From positions 1-64,000 of the IMG/VR virus record IMGVR_UViG_3300046373_000136: a stretch of 64,000 nt of DNA; one strand, given 5' to 3'. The notes beneath the pieces are model-generated. The model had not been told where the DNA came from. It searched no databases and worked only from the letters and a program-made list of their open reading frames with translations. Shown in pieces: positions 34,098 through 42,700 of this stretch. Within the stretch, counting starts at the first letter, position 1. Every line of letters starts with the position of its first letter. The position numbers and the translations under genes are program-made. This stretch comes from a virus.

Positions 34098-34394
34098 ATG
34101 AGACAGTACCCCCGGCAATGTTTCGTCCTCACTCCTACGTTCCAGCTCAAGGAAATCACCATCACCAATGGTTATTCCTCACATGCCTATCCTGACTACG
34201 ATCAGGTACAGGATGGAAAGATTTTCCACGTCGATGAGCTGTACGCATCCAAGCAGGAAGCACTGGATGCTGGCGAACGCAAGGTCAATGAGCGCCAAAC
34301 CAAGCTGACCAAAATGCAAACCCGCCTCAATAAATGCGCTGACAACATCGCGTTGGCTCAAGCCAAACTCAACCAGGAGAAACCCAGTGTTTGA
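34098..34394 (+). CDS. Hypothetical coiled-coil protein (98 aa)
   Basis: ATG 34098 has GAAGGAAACTGAACC upstream, so I reject the longer frame from 34017, which would run through the hairpins. The second half (QTKLTKMQTRLNKCADNIAL) is a coiled coil. No known function. Confidence 0.62.
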   Translation: MRQYPRQCFVLTPTFQLKEITITNGYSSHAYPDYDQVQDGKIFHVDELYASKQEALDAGERKVNERQTKLTKMQTRLNKCADNIALAQAKLNQEKPSV

Positions 34395-34491
34395 TGATGA
34401 TGTGCCCAACACACAGCAACTTGTAAAAGACTGTTTTGAAATCATGGTCAACCGTGCCGCAGAAGACGGCTTCGTTGTAACCGTCGAGTAG
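34387..34491 (+). CDS. Small ORF, GTG start (34 aa)
   Basis: GTG 34387 overlaps the end of the previous gene by 8 bases and follows CAGGAGAAACCCA, a good ribosome binding site. The acidic peptide begins with MFDDDVPNTQQL and ends in VVTVE. Codon use is phage-like. Too short for family recognition. Confidence 0.45.
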   Translation: MFDDDVPNTQQLVKDCFEIMVNRAAEDGFVVTVE

Positions 34492-34567
34492 CAACCCCTT
34501 CAACCTCTCGCCATGGGCAACTACGCAACCGTAGTCTCCGTGCGCCCTAAACGCTAAAGGAAACATC

Positions 34568-35296
34568 GTGTCCGAAGGAAATAAGAACGTCGTGCTGGTC
34601 ATCGGACCACCGAACACTGGCAAGTCCACCTCACTGATGAAGCTGTCGAACCAAGACGAATTCGTCTACATGAATACGGACCTGAAGGAACTCCCATTCA
34701 AGCACAGCTTCATGGCCAGCGTCGAAGTCTCCGATCCCATTGATGTGCTCACGTACATTGACGAGATCGAGACCAACGATGCAGCCAAAGGCGGCGTGCT
34801 TGATACCATCACCTTCCTGATGGGCATGTACGAGCGCATGTACGTGAAGACCAGCGCCGATACCCAGAAAGCCTGGGGCGGCTATGGTGACTTTTACCGT
34901 GACTTCATCCACCGTATCAAGTCCGGCACCAAGGACTACGCCATCATGGGTCACACCGACACCGTGTATGACGAAGTGGCCTTGCAGAACGTCACCAAGG
35001 TGCCTATCAAGGGTGCAGTCGGCAAGATCGGTGTGGAAGCAGACTTCACCACCATCCTGTCCACCAAGCAGGTGCCCATCAAGTTGCTGGAAAAGCTGAA
35101 GATCGAAAACGATCTGCTGCACATCACGGACAACGAACGTGAAGACGGTTTCAAGTATGTCTTCTGCACCCGCGTCACCAAGGAATCGCTGGGCGAGAAG
35201 ATGCGCTCTGCCATGGGCCTCTGGAACCGCAACGAGCTGTACATCGACAACGATCTGGATCAGGTCTTTGCTCGTTTGAAAAAGTATTACGCCTGA
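34568..35296 (+). CDS. RecA/AAA-like NTPase, GTG start (242 aa)
   Basis: GTG start behind AAAGGAAACATC. Walker A is IGPPNTGKST (12-21). A Walker B-like VLTYIDEIE lies near 60, and a sensor-like YAIMGHTDTVYDE near 138. This resembles the P-loop NTPase (RecA-like, AAA_24 type) often found directly upstream of the SSB in N4-like and other phages. It probably helps load or remodel recombination or replication proteins on DNA; its exact partner is unknown. Confidence 0.78.
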   Translation: MSEGNKNVVLVIGPPNTGKSTSLMKLSNQDEFVYMNTDLKELPFKHSFMASVEVSDPIDVLTYIDEIETNDAAKGGVLDTITFLMGMYERMYVKTSADTQKAWGGYGDFYRDFIHRIKSGTKDYAIMGHTDTVYDEVALQNVTKVPIKGAVGKIGVEADFTTILSTKQVPIKLLEKLKIENDLLHITDNEREDGFKYVFCTRVTKESLGEKMRSAMGLWNRNELYIDNDLDQVFARLKKYYA

Positions 35297-35340
35297 TCCA
35301 ACTGCATTACTATCTCACTCCCAACACAAGGAAATAAATC

Positions 35341-36081
35341 ATGTCCCTCCTCAAAAAACTCGCTACCTCCGACAAAGTTACCGTTGAAAAAGACCGCATT
35401 GGCGGTGGTGGATTCGTCCTCGATATGGACCTGTATCTGCTGAAGATCGTCCACGCTTACATCAGCACATCGGAATCCGAAGCCATGGCCCTGAACGTCA
35501 AGTTCGAGACCGAAGACGGCAAGACCCTGCGGTCCCAGTTCTGGATGACCAGCGGCAAAGAAAAGGGTGGCAAGAACACCTACATTGACAAGAAAGGCAC
35601 CGAGCACTATCTGCCAGGTTTCAACCAGGCCAACAGCCTGTGCATGCTGACCGTCGAGCAGGAAATCGGCACGATGGATACCGAAGACAAGCTGCTGGAA
35701 ATCTACAACGCCGAAGCCAAAGGCGAAGCACCAACCAACGTGCCATGCCTGGTGGACCTGTTCGGCACTCAAGTCTGGGCCGGCGTCCAGAAGCAAATCG
35801 TGGACAAGACCAGCAAGGAAAGCGGCTACCAGCCAACCGGCGAAACCCGCGAGCAGAACGAAATCGACAAGTTCTTCCATGCTGAAACCAAGCAAACCCT
35901 GTCGGAAGCACTGGCCGGCAGCGAAGCCGTCTTCTTTGAAACCTGGAAGAAGGAATTCGCTGGCAAGCCAGCCATCAACAAGGCCAAGGGTGCAGGTGTA
36001 GCCGGTGCCCCAGCCAAAGGTGGTGCTCCAGGTGCAGCCGCATCGGGCAAGACCACCAAGCCGCTGTTCGGCAAGAAGTAA
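35341..36081 (+). CDS. Single-stranded DNA-binding protein (N4 gp45-like)
   Basis: 246 residues, close to N4 SSB (265). A central OB-fold-like region (LDMDLYLLKIVHAYIST onward) is followed by an Ala/Gly-rich linker and a basic tail ending KPLFGKK. In N4 the SSB is used for replication and recombination, and also activates late transcription by host polymerase through its C-terminus. The tail motif recurs in the protein at 38069. The start follows CACAAGGAAATAAATC. Assignment rests on position, size and overall pattern. Confidence 0.8.
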   Translation: MSLLKKLATSDKVTVEKDRIGGGGFVLDMDLYLLKIVHAYISTSESEAMALNVKFETEDGKTLRSQFWMTSGKEKGGKNTYIDKKGTEHYLPGFNQANSLCMLTVEQEIGTMDTEDKLLEIYNAEAKGEAPTNVPCLVDLFGTQVWAGVQKQIVDKTSKESGYQPTGETREQNEIDKFFHAETKQTLSEALAGSEAVFFETWKKEFAGKPAINKAKGAGVAGAPAKGGAPGAAASGKTTKPLFGKK

Positions 36082-36093
36082 CAGGGGAAAAGT

Positions 36094-36108
36094 CTCAGCA
36101 TTGCTGAG
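36094..36108 (+). other. Hairpin CTCAGC-ATT-GCTGAG after the SSB gene
   Basis: A 6-bp perfect stem with a 3-base loop, 12 bases downstream of the SSB stop. No T-run follows, so it is more likely an RNA stabiliser or regulatory stem than a terminator. Confidence 0.5.
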
Positions 36109-36187
36109 CAGAGGGATCACGAAAAAGCTAAGTGCGTGCAGTTCGTCATAGCCCAAGTTTGATCCTGCATCGGGAGGATACCCCGTC

Positions 36188-36214
36188 ATGTCAACCCACC
36201 AAGGAACTACATGA
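36188..36214 (+). other. Possible 8-codon leader ORF coupled to the gp49-family gene
   Basis: ATG 36188 follows GGGAGGATACCCC and reads MSTHQGTT, ending TGA that overlaps the next ATG (ATGA). It may couple translation to the downstream gene. Very short, so chance cannot be excluded. Confidence 0.3.
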
Positions 36215-36531
36215 ACAATGATCAAGCCATCGAAAAGATGGTAGTGGAGCAGAAGGCTACCGCTCCCCGTGTCGCTGCGGCGCACATCGAAGACATGATG
36301 AGCAAGGTGTCGTACATCACCATCGTACCGCCTGGTTCGACTTCGACCTTCGTCCACAGCTACTTCGAGAAGCGTTTTCACTTGGCCACCGGCCACAGTG
36401 GATGCGTGTCACCGGAAAACTTCCGTGCCGAGATCGGCCGTAAGGTTGCCATGGACAAGTGCATTGAACTGACCCGTGACAAGCTGTGGGAACTCGAAGG
36501 CTGGGCACTATTCCGGAGCATGAATCCATGA
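36211..36531 (+). CDS. Phage N4 gp49 / Sf6 gene 66 family protein (106 aa)
   Basis: The pattern from SYITIVPPGSTSTFVHSYF through GHSGCVSPENF and EIGRKVAMD to KLWELEGWALF fits the N4 gp49/Sf6 gene 66 family, found in many phages, with unknown function. In N4 this gene lies next to the vRNAP gene; here several small genes lie between them. It overlaps the next gene by 4 bases. Confidence 0.82.
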   Translation: MNNDQAIEKMVVEQKATAPRVAAAHIEDMMSKVSYITIVPPGSTSTFVHSYFEKRFHLATGHSGCVSPENFRAEIGRKVAMDKCIELTRDKLWELEGWALFRSMNP

Positions 36532-36998
36532 TCACCGCTGACATGCAGCAATATATCGGAACCAAGTTACTCAAGGCATTCCCTTTGAGCCGTGGTTCGT
36601 ACAATCTGTATCGTGGCTGGATTATACCCAAAGGGGAAAACCCAGATGATGAGGGCTATCTCGTTCAGTACCAAGATGGTTATGAATCATGGTCACCAAA
36701 AGACCAATTTGAAATGGCTTATCGAACGACTGAGGCTATGACCTTTGGTCTTGCAGTCGAAGCCATGAAGATGGGTATGCCCGTCAGCCGTCAAGGATGG
36801 AATGGCAATGGCCAGTTCGTTTATCTGGTTCCTGCTGCATCCTATCCAGCTCAGACTGGTGTGGCCAAGCATTACTTCGGTGAAGGCTCCATGGTGCCCT
36901 ACAACGCTTACTTTGCACTGAAGACCGTGCAAGGCAACGTAAGCACCTGGGTTCCTTCGATCAATGACTGCCTTGCAGAAGATTGGATGATCGTATGA
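36528..36998 (+). CDS. DUF2829 protein, Tad2-like anti-Thoeris candidate (156 aa)
   Basis: ATG 36528 overlaps the gp49-family stop. Residues 1-65 form the domain often fused to DUF2829 (IGTKLLKAFPLSRGSYN ... GYESWSPKDQF). Residues 68-156 are DUF2829: MTFGLAVEAMKMGMPVSRQGWNG, QFVYLVPA, and the C-terminal INDCLAEDWMIV. Tad2 proteins of this family bind and sequester the cyclic ADP-ribose signal of the Thoeris system. Family membership is clear; activity against Thoeris is inferred. Confidence 0.82.
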   Translation: MITADMQQYIGTKLLKAFPLSRGSYNLYRGWIIPKGENPDDEGYLVQYQDGYESWSPKDQFEMAYRTTEAMTFGLAVEAMKMGMPVSRQGWNGNGQFVYLVPAASYPAQTGVAKHYFGEGSMVPYNAYFALKTVQGNVSTWVPSINDCLAEDWMIV

Positions 36999-37228
36999 CC
37001 GACAAGCAACTGGATACCTTGCTGCCCCACCAACAACGTGTGGTGCAGGAGAAGAAGGAGCTGGACGAGAAAGTTGTAGCCCTGGCCAAGTTTTTTACCA
37101 CGGATACCTTCCACAACCTGTCGGCTAATGAACAGACCATGTTGCATCGACAGATCATCGTCATGGGTAAGTATTCACAAATCCTGGGTGATCGCATTGC
37201 CCTGTTCCTGAAAGAAGTCAATGGATAA
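36995..37228 (+). CDS. Small conserved phage protein (77 aa)
   Basis: Start at ATG 36995, overlapping the DUF2829 stop; ATG 36983 is possible. An all-helical protein with the pattern LLPHQQRVVQEKKELDEK ... MLHRQIIVMGKYSQILGDRI, seen in a small helical family in many phages. Function unknown. Confidence 0.7.
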   Translation: MTDKQLDTLLPHQQRVVQEKKELDEKVVALAKFFTTDTFHNLSANEQTMLHRQIIVMGKYSQILGDRIALFLKEVNG

Positions 37229-37511
37229 TCAACCAGAACCAGTGCAGCCGAAACCCGAGCTGATCCCCATGGATGACATGGGTGTCTTCATCGGTCTGGT
37301 GGAAGCCTGGCATGCTGCCAATATCGGCATGCTCAAACAGATGCAACACATCCCGAATGACGGCAGTATCTCTGTCGAATACGAAGGTGTGCGTGTACCC
37401 GTTCAAGGCGACATCTACAAGGGCATGATGATGGGCCTGATTGCTGCCATCGGCATGTTCGGCCAGCTTCCATTTGCCGAGATCGAAGATGAGCCAGCCA
37501 AGGCTGATTAA
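37221..37511 (+). CDS. Hypothetical protein (96 aa)
   Basis: Starts inside the end of the previous gene (8-base overlap). Acidic, with a Pro-rich start and a helical centre (MGVFIGLVEAWHAANIGMLK). No recognised domain. Its end overlaps the RuvC-like gene start by 23 bases. Confidence 0.62.
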   Translation: MDNQPEPVQPKPELIPMDDMGVFIGLVEAWHAANIGMLKQMQHIPNDGSISVEYEGVRVPVQGDIYKGMMMGLIAAIGMFGQLPFAEIEDEPAKAD

Positions 37512-38079
37512 CGTCTGTGGTATGGACCCCAGCATGCGTAGCTGGGGAATCGCCTGTGGCACATACAATCTGGACACGCACGAAGTGGTGATTACCCATG
37601 TTGAAGTGGTCAATACCGAGTCAACGAAAAGTAAGCAGGTACGGACCAACAGCCTGGACATTGCCCGTGCTGTCTTGTTGTATGAAGGTGCGGAAGACTT
37701 CTTCCGCGTAGCACAGTTCACCTTTGTCGAAGTGCCTGTGGGATCACAGAGCGCCAACGGGATGAAGGCTTACGGTATGTGCGTTGGCATTCTTGGATCA
37801 GTTCGTGCCAGTGGTTCGCAGTTCATTGAAGTGACACCAACCGAAGTAAAGGTTGCTGCCACAGGCAATAAGAATGCGACCAAGGACGATATGATCGAAT
37901 GGGCCACTACCAAGCACCCCGAAGCGCCATGGTCTAAACATCATGGCAAGCTCAACACCTCCAAGGTCGAACATCAAGCTGATGCAGTCGGTGCCATCCA
38001 TGCCGGCATCAAATCCAACGCATTCAAACAATTATTGCCATATCTGGCAGCCAATAAAGGAGTAGCACATGCAAGTTAA
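37489..38079 (+). CDS. RuvC-like Holliday-junction resolvase (196 aa)
   Basis: I start at ATG 37489 (MSQPRLINVCGMDPS), as the frame before it lies within another gene. RNase H-fold catalytic acids are visible: D13 in GMDPSMRSWG, E81 in FVEVPVGSQ and the C-terminal VEHQADAVGAI (E161, H162, D165). The layout matches RuvC-type resolvases, which cut branched DNA before packaging. It is in the recombination/replication run downstream of SSB. Confidence 0.85.
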   Translation: MSQPRLINVCGMDPSMRSWGIACGTYNLDTHEVVITHVEVVNTESTKSKQVRTNSLDIARAVLLYEGAEDFFRVAQFTFVEVPVGSQSANGMKAYGMCVGILGSVRASGSQFIEVTPTEVKVAATGNKNATKDDMIEWATTKHPEAPWSKHHGKLNTSKVEHQADAVGAIHAGIKSNAFKQLLPYLAANKGVAHAS

Positions 38080-38821
38080 TCTGAAAGAAAGCGAAATCGC
38101 CAAGGCGGTTGAACTGTACCTGAACGGTCATGGCATCAAGACCCTCGGACGTGATGTCACCATCCAGTTCTCGATGGGCAAAGGCGTCAATGGCCTGAAG
38201 GCTGAAGTCGAGATCGAAGGCATCGATCAACCGGAAATCCCCGGCTTCCGCACCACTGATCCTGTGGTCCTGGAAACCAAGGCTGAAGAACCTGAAGTCA
38301 AGCCGACCAAGGTCGCCGCACTGATCCAGCATCACACGGAAGAAGTGCAGCAGAAGATCGCTGCGGCTACGGCAGAAGTCCAGGCAGAGCATGTTGCTGC
38401 CATGGCTCAGGTTTCCCCGGTTGCTGAACACACCGAAGTCCTGGCCGTGCTCAGCAAGGCAGACATCGAAGCGGAAGCTGCCTTGGCAGAAGCCGAAGCG
38501 GCCGAAGCAGCTCAGGCTGACAAAGGCCCACCGTTCGAAGCAGATCAACCTGCCGCTGTAGCCGAGCCAGTAGCCGAAGCTGCACCGAAGGCCAAGCGCA
38601 CGCCGATCTTCGGCAAGAAAGCAGCAGCCATGGTCGAGCCTGAACCGGCCGCAGCACCAACGACTGAGCCGGACCTGGACGAAGCCGGCGACGACAATGG
38701 ATCGTTCGATCTGCCAACGGAAGGTGATGCACCAGCCGAAGCACCGGAGCCAGTGGCAGAAGTTAAGCCAACGCCGATCCGTCGCAACACGTCGAGCCTG
38801 TTCAAGAAGCCAGCGCCTTAA
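38069..38821 (+). CDS. Acidic Ala/Glu-rich protein with repeated SSB-tail-like motifs (250 aa)
   Basis: ATG follows AAAGGAGTAGCAC. The first 75 residues may form a small folded domain. The rest is Ala/Glu/Pro-rich and probably disordered. It contains RTPIFGKKAA near residue 180 and ends RNTSSLFKKPAP, both like the KPLFGKK tail of the SSB at 35341. It may bind the same partner as SSB, but no known family is recognised. Confidence 0.62.
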   Translation: MQVNLKESEIAKAVELYLNGHGIKTLGRDVTIQFSMGKGVNGLKAEVEIEGIDQPEIPGFRTTDPVVLETKAEEPEVKPTKVAALIQHHTEEVQQKIAAATAEVQAEHVAAMAQVSPVAEHTEVLAVLSKADIEAEAALAEAEAAEAAQADKGPPFEADQPAAVAEPVAEAAPKAKRTPIFGKKAAAMVEPEPAAAPTTEPDLDEAGDDNGSFDLPTEGDAPAEAPEPVAEVKPTPIRRNTSSLFKKPAP

Positions 38822-39010
38822 ATGCGTATCTTGAAAGCGATAGGAGCTATCCTGTTGTGGATCATCGTCATATTCATTGTGGCGTTGATCGGCTTGATAG
38901 GCTGGTTCCTATCCACTATCGCTGGTTTTGTTGTAACCGGTGTACTGGTGATCTTGGGCATCATGATCCTCTGTTCGGGGAACAAGCCCAAGAAACCTAA
39001 CCCACCATAG
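38822..39010 (+). CDS. Small membrane protein (62 aa)
   Basis: Begins right at the previous stop. Two hydrophobic helices (IGAILLWIIVIFIVALIGLI and TIAGFVVTGVLVILGIMIL) and a short basic Pro-rich tail. An inner-membrane protein of unknown role, perhaps affecting the host envelope or superinfection. Confidence 0.65.
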   Translation: MRILKAIGAILLWIIVIFIVALIGLIGWFLSTIAGFVVTGVLVILGIMILCSGNKPKKPNPP

Positions 39011-39014
39011 GCAA

Positions 39015-39044
39015 TAGAAAGGCTCCTTCAGGGGAGCCTTTCTA
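39015..39044 (+). terminator. Terminator-like hairpin after the small membrane protein
   Basis: TAGAAAGGCTCC pairs perfectly with GGAGCCTTTCTA (12 bp) around loop TTCAGG. The A-side and T-side lie within the stem, as in two-way terminators. Confidence 0.75.
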
Positions 39045-39071
39045 TGACTTATCCCACATGGAGACTTACCG

Positions 39072-39299
39072 ATGAAAAATATGAAGCGCGTGAAATTACA
39101 TGAAGCCAGTATCGGCAAACATGTTGTGGTCAGCGATGCACTCGATGCCACGATCTACACCGTCAAGGAAGTGACCAACTACACCTTGCGCCTGGCCTAT
39201 TATGAGAATGGCCGGGAGTACGGCGGTGGACAGATGGATGTAGGTGGTTGCTACCACCCTACCGAAGAACAACTCAACCATGAGCTGACCCGCAAATGA
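39072..39299 (+). CDS. Small hypothetical protein (75 aa)
   Basis: Follows the 39015 hairpin. Begins MKNMKRVKLHEASIGKHVVV; basic, beta-rich, with a possible small barrel fold. No family recognised. It overlaps the next start by 4 bases. Confidence 0.6.
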   Translation: MKNMKRVKLHEASIGKHVVVSDALDATIYTVKEVTNYTLRLAYYENGREYGGGQMDVGGCYHPTEEQLNHELTRK

Positions 39300-39538
39300 G
39301 CAACAAACATTATGTGCTGGTTCCTGGTTACGTCATCAGCGAGACCGATGATGATGAGCACTACATCACATGGCAAATGCTGCAACGCCTGTACCAACTG
39401 GAACGGGGAGAATTTTCCATTAGCCGCGGTCATAAACGTGGTTGCACAAGAGAAATCTTCGAACCTCCTGTTCCACCAGATCGGGAAATCGTATGGCTCC
39501 GACCCAGCAGCAAAGGCAAGTACGGACGGCCAGAATGA
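39296..39538 (+). CDS. Small hypothetical protein (80 aa)
   Basis: ATGA overlaps on both sides with its neighbours. The product starts MSNKHYVLVPGYVISE and has a Pro-rich, basic C-terminus. Soluble, function unknown. Confidence 0.58.
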   Translation: MSNKHYVLVPGYVISETDDDEHYITWQMLQRLYQLERGEFSISRGHKRGCTREIFEPPVPPDREIVWLRPSSKGKYGRPE

Positions 39539-39693
39539 TCTGGCCAATTCTGGCAGCTTTAGCTGCTTTACTTTCTTTCTTTGGTTTGCTGTATCAAAAA
39601 CACAAAGATATAAATGATATCTGGACCATGAATATATGGGCAAATGCAATATGGTTTATTCCATATCTTCTATTGGCTATAGGAAAGAAGTAA
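39535..39693 (+). CDS. Small membrane protein (52 aa)
   Basis: Start at ATG 39535 overlapping the previous stop (ATGA); an upstream extension in this frame would run within that gene. Two hydrophobic segments (PILAALAALLSFFGLLY and ANAIWFIPYLLLAIG). Last gene of the rightward run; it meets the leftward vRNAP transcript. Confidence 0.58.
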   Translation: MIWPILAALAALLSFFGLLYQKHKDINDIWTMNIWANAIWFIPYLLLAIGKK

Positions 39694-39727
39694 CAAAAAG
39701 ATGGCCGGTGATTTTACTCACCGGCCA
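39693..39727 (-). terminator. Rho-independent terminator of the late leftward transcript
   Basis: TGGCCGGTGA pairs with TCACCGGCCA (10 bp, loop TTTTAC). On the minus strand the stem is followed by TCTTTTTG. It lies 27 bases past the vRNAP stop and separates it from the converging rightward genes. Confidence 0.88.
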
Positions 39728-39753
39728 CTAGCCCTTCTCCGTTACCTCACAGC

Positions 39754-42700
39754 CTACTTGAAGACGGACATCGCACCATTCACCGTTGCCAGTTGATCCA
39801 ACGTACTGAAATACCGGAACGCTCCTGTTGTGAGTGGGTTGTTGCCTACCTTCCTTAATGCAGAGCTGTCCAATACAGTTTCACCCAGTTCCCAGATATT
39901 GTCCAGAATGATCGTACCCAACACCCGTGCCGGATTCTCCCGCACCAATCGGATCAGCACCTTCTGGATGCGCAGGAAGTACTTCATGAACGGGATGATG
40001 CCCATGTCATCCACGTATTGTAAAAGTGGATGCATCGGAATGTCATAGTTCACGAAGGCTTCACTGGCTTGCTGGATCGCTTCCTTCTTGCTCAGCGGAT
40101 TCTTTTTCCGCGTCGTCAGGTGTTGATACAGCGCATACCGAGCCACGAAGTCAGACAGTTGCGTTACCCGTGAGAGACCTTGATACAGCTTCGTATCGTG
40201 GGTCATGTAGACGTTCTTCAGCCCACGCTGAATGACCGGATGCAGGTATTGATCCATCTTCTCATCCACGTCCCGAGCAAACTTGCTCCGGTACGAATAA
40301 ATGTCATCGGCTGCGGCCACATCCTCCACAATCGTTGGCATCAGGCCAGCGTCTATCAGCTCCTTGACCGGGTTCCGGGCAATGCTGTCTTCCAGACGGG
40401 TGATTTCATCATCCAGTTCTTTCACACTCCCCTTGATGTAATCAGCACTCCGTGCCAGTTGTAGCCGTGCCAGCTTCTCGCTGTCTTTGCGGTACGCTGT
40501 CGCTCCCCGCAAAGCCACCAGATGACTGTTCAAGTTTTGCCGGAATGGCACACCGGACAAGGCCAGCAACCACATATTCGACTTGATGTTGCCGATCATC
40601 ACCGTACCAGTCTTGACCACCACGATGTCCTTGATCTCCGACACCACAGCGAGCCAGCGACGTTCAAACTGACGCACACGGTGTTCAGCCTTGGCACCGA
40701 AGATTTGCGTGGTCAACTGGATCATCGCCTTGTCCATGAAGCCTTTGTCTTCCTTGTTGAAGGCATCAGCCATGGACAGCTTGCGATAGCCGAACAGGAT
40801 GTTCAGGCTGTCCTTGCGTACCATCATGGCATCCTGCCCCCACACTTTACGGATATCCGCTTGGGTCTGGGCCGGCAGAAGATTCCAGATTTCACGCAAC
40901 GAGGCATCGGCCGAACCAGCACCGATCTTGATGAAGTCGTCTGGATTGTCTGCGAAGGATTTGTTGTATTCCTCCCGCAGCACTTCCACGGCTTTCTTGT
41001 TCTGCACCGGTGTGGCTTGCTTGTCATAGACCGAACCGGCCATCTTGCCCATCAGGTGCTCGAAGCGGTTATCCCGTTCGAGGATCGAGTCCTTCGTGGA
41101 CTCAGCCATCAGGTAACGCCAGTCGGTGATCCGGCCAGCTTCATTGAAGATCGGCGCAGCATGGTTATCCGAACGGTTCGACATCAGCTTCCAGGAGCTA
41201 CCCTTGGTCTGCCGATCCCAGGCCGACATCGCCATGGTGGAGAACTCATTCGGGTTCTCAATCTCCAAACGGCTACCCTTGGCTCCGGTATCGGACAGCG
41301 AGAACGCACCCGTTACACGGCGGCTCAGGCCACCATCCTTCTGCACGTAGATGTGCTTGACGCCACCGTTCGGGTCCAGATTGTCTGGGTTCACACGTGG
41401 TCCTTTGCTATAGCCTTGAGCCACCAGTAGATCACCCAGCTCATTGTTGACCACTTGAATATCAGTGTTCGGGTTGTACACCTCCGGTGTGTAGCCGTGC
41501 ATCATCAATGTTGGATTACCCTTGAACAGCTTTTCCAGGGACTCCGCTTCCATGTGCTTGTGCAGCTTGAGCATGAACTCCACACCGTTCTCCGTGCCCC
41601 GGCCGTTCTCTGCCGACAGCACCGAGTTGGCCGCAGCCTTGTCTGCATCCGAGCTGTAGCCGATGCTGTACAGCGTCACCAGGGCATTGATCGTGGCTTC
41701 GCTTCGGTATGCCTGAATGTGATCGACATTGCCTTCGTACTTGGTGCCCAGCAACCGGCTGATGTTATGGCCATTGGCATGCAGCAGACCACGAACATAT
41801 CCCGTTGCCTTGTAGTAACCCAGTACTTGTGCCTGCTCGATCACGGCATCCTTCAGGCCACGATAGTTGCCCAGCTTGGCTTCCATCTCTCCAATGTGCT
41901 TGTCCAGTACAGCCGGATCAGCCAGCATCGCTTCGATCTGCTTCAGGTCGAAGTGATCCAGCAGGTGATGGGCACCCGAGCGCATGAAGATGCGGGTCAC
42001 ACCGGTCTTCTGTGCTTCGGTCAGCTTTTCACTATCCTTGAACCCGGCCAGGACTGCCGCTGCACCCTGTGTGATGATGTCCTTGCGTTCACCTTCCCGA
42101 ATCTTGGCTTCACGCAAGATTTCCTGGAAGACAACCAAGTGTCCACGCACCTCAGTCACCAGCGAGGCCATCACGCCTTCGCTGCTCTTGAACTCCTTGT
42201 TCCGGATGGTCTTCATACCGTCCAGGAAGTCTTCCACGCGATCATCGGCATAGATTTTGGCAACCACACCGGCTGTCCGGATGAATTGATTCTTGCTACC
42301 GGTGAACAGCTTGGAACCAGCCGCCTTGCTCACAGCAGCACGGCCTTTCTCAGCCAAAGACTTAGCCATGTCTTCGACTGGTTCCAGCATCGCCGTGGTC
42401 ACCGCATTACGTGCCAGCACTTGCTTGCTCTTAGCTTCAATGCTCACCAGTTGCTTGACCAGTTGTTCGAGCTTGGCATCAGCCCGTTGACCAGCGTAGG
42501 TACCGGTGATCTTGTCGGTCAGCAGTTCCAACATCTTCTCGAAGAAACGTTGCAGCTTATCGGCAAAGGAACCACCCGAGGCCATGGTACCGGTGTCGGT
42601 CGAGACCTTCATCAGCTCATTCACCTCAGGGTGGACCAGCGCCATGGCTGCAAAGCGTGCCAGATAATCCGACTGGTTCCCGTTGTCCTTGGTAGGCGTG

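Noticed and set aside
34513-34557. 14-residue ORF MGNYATVVSVRPKR before the NTPase gene
   Set aside because: No ribosome binding site upstream and too short to judge. Kept out of the gene list.
36094-36108. Hairpin after SSB as a Rho-independent terminator
   Set aside because: No T-run follows the stem, so I list it only as a hairpin.
35287-36396. 369-codon minus-strand frame over the SSB gene
   Set aside because: Crosses SSB and gp49-family genes and shows low-complexity antisense composition.
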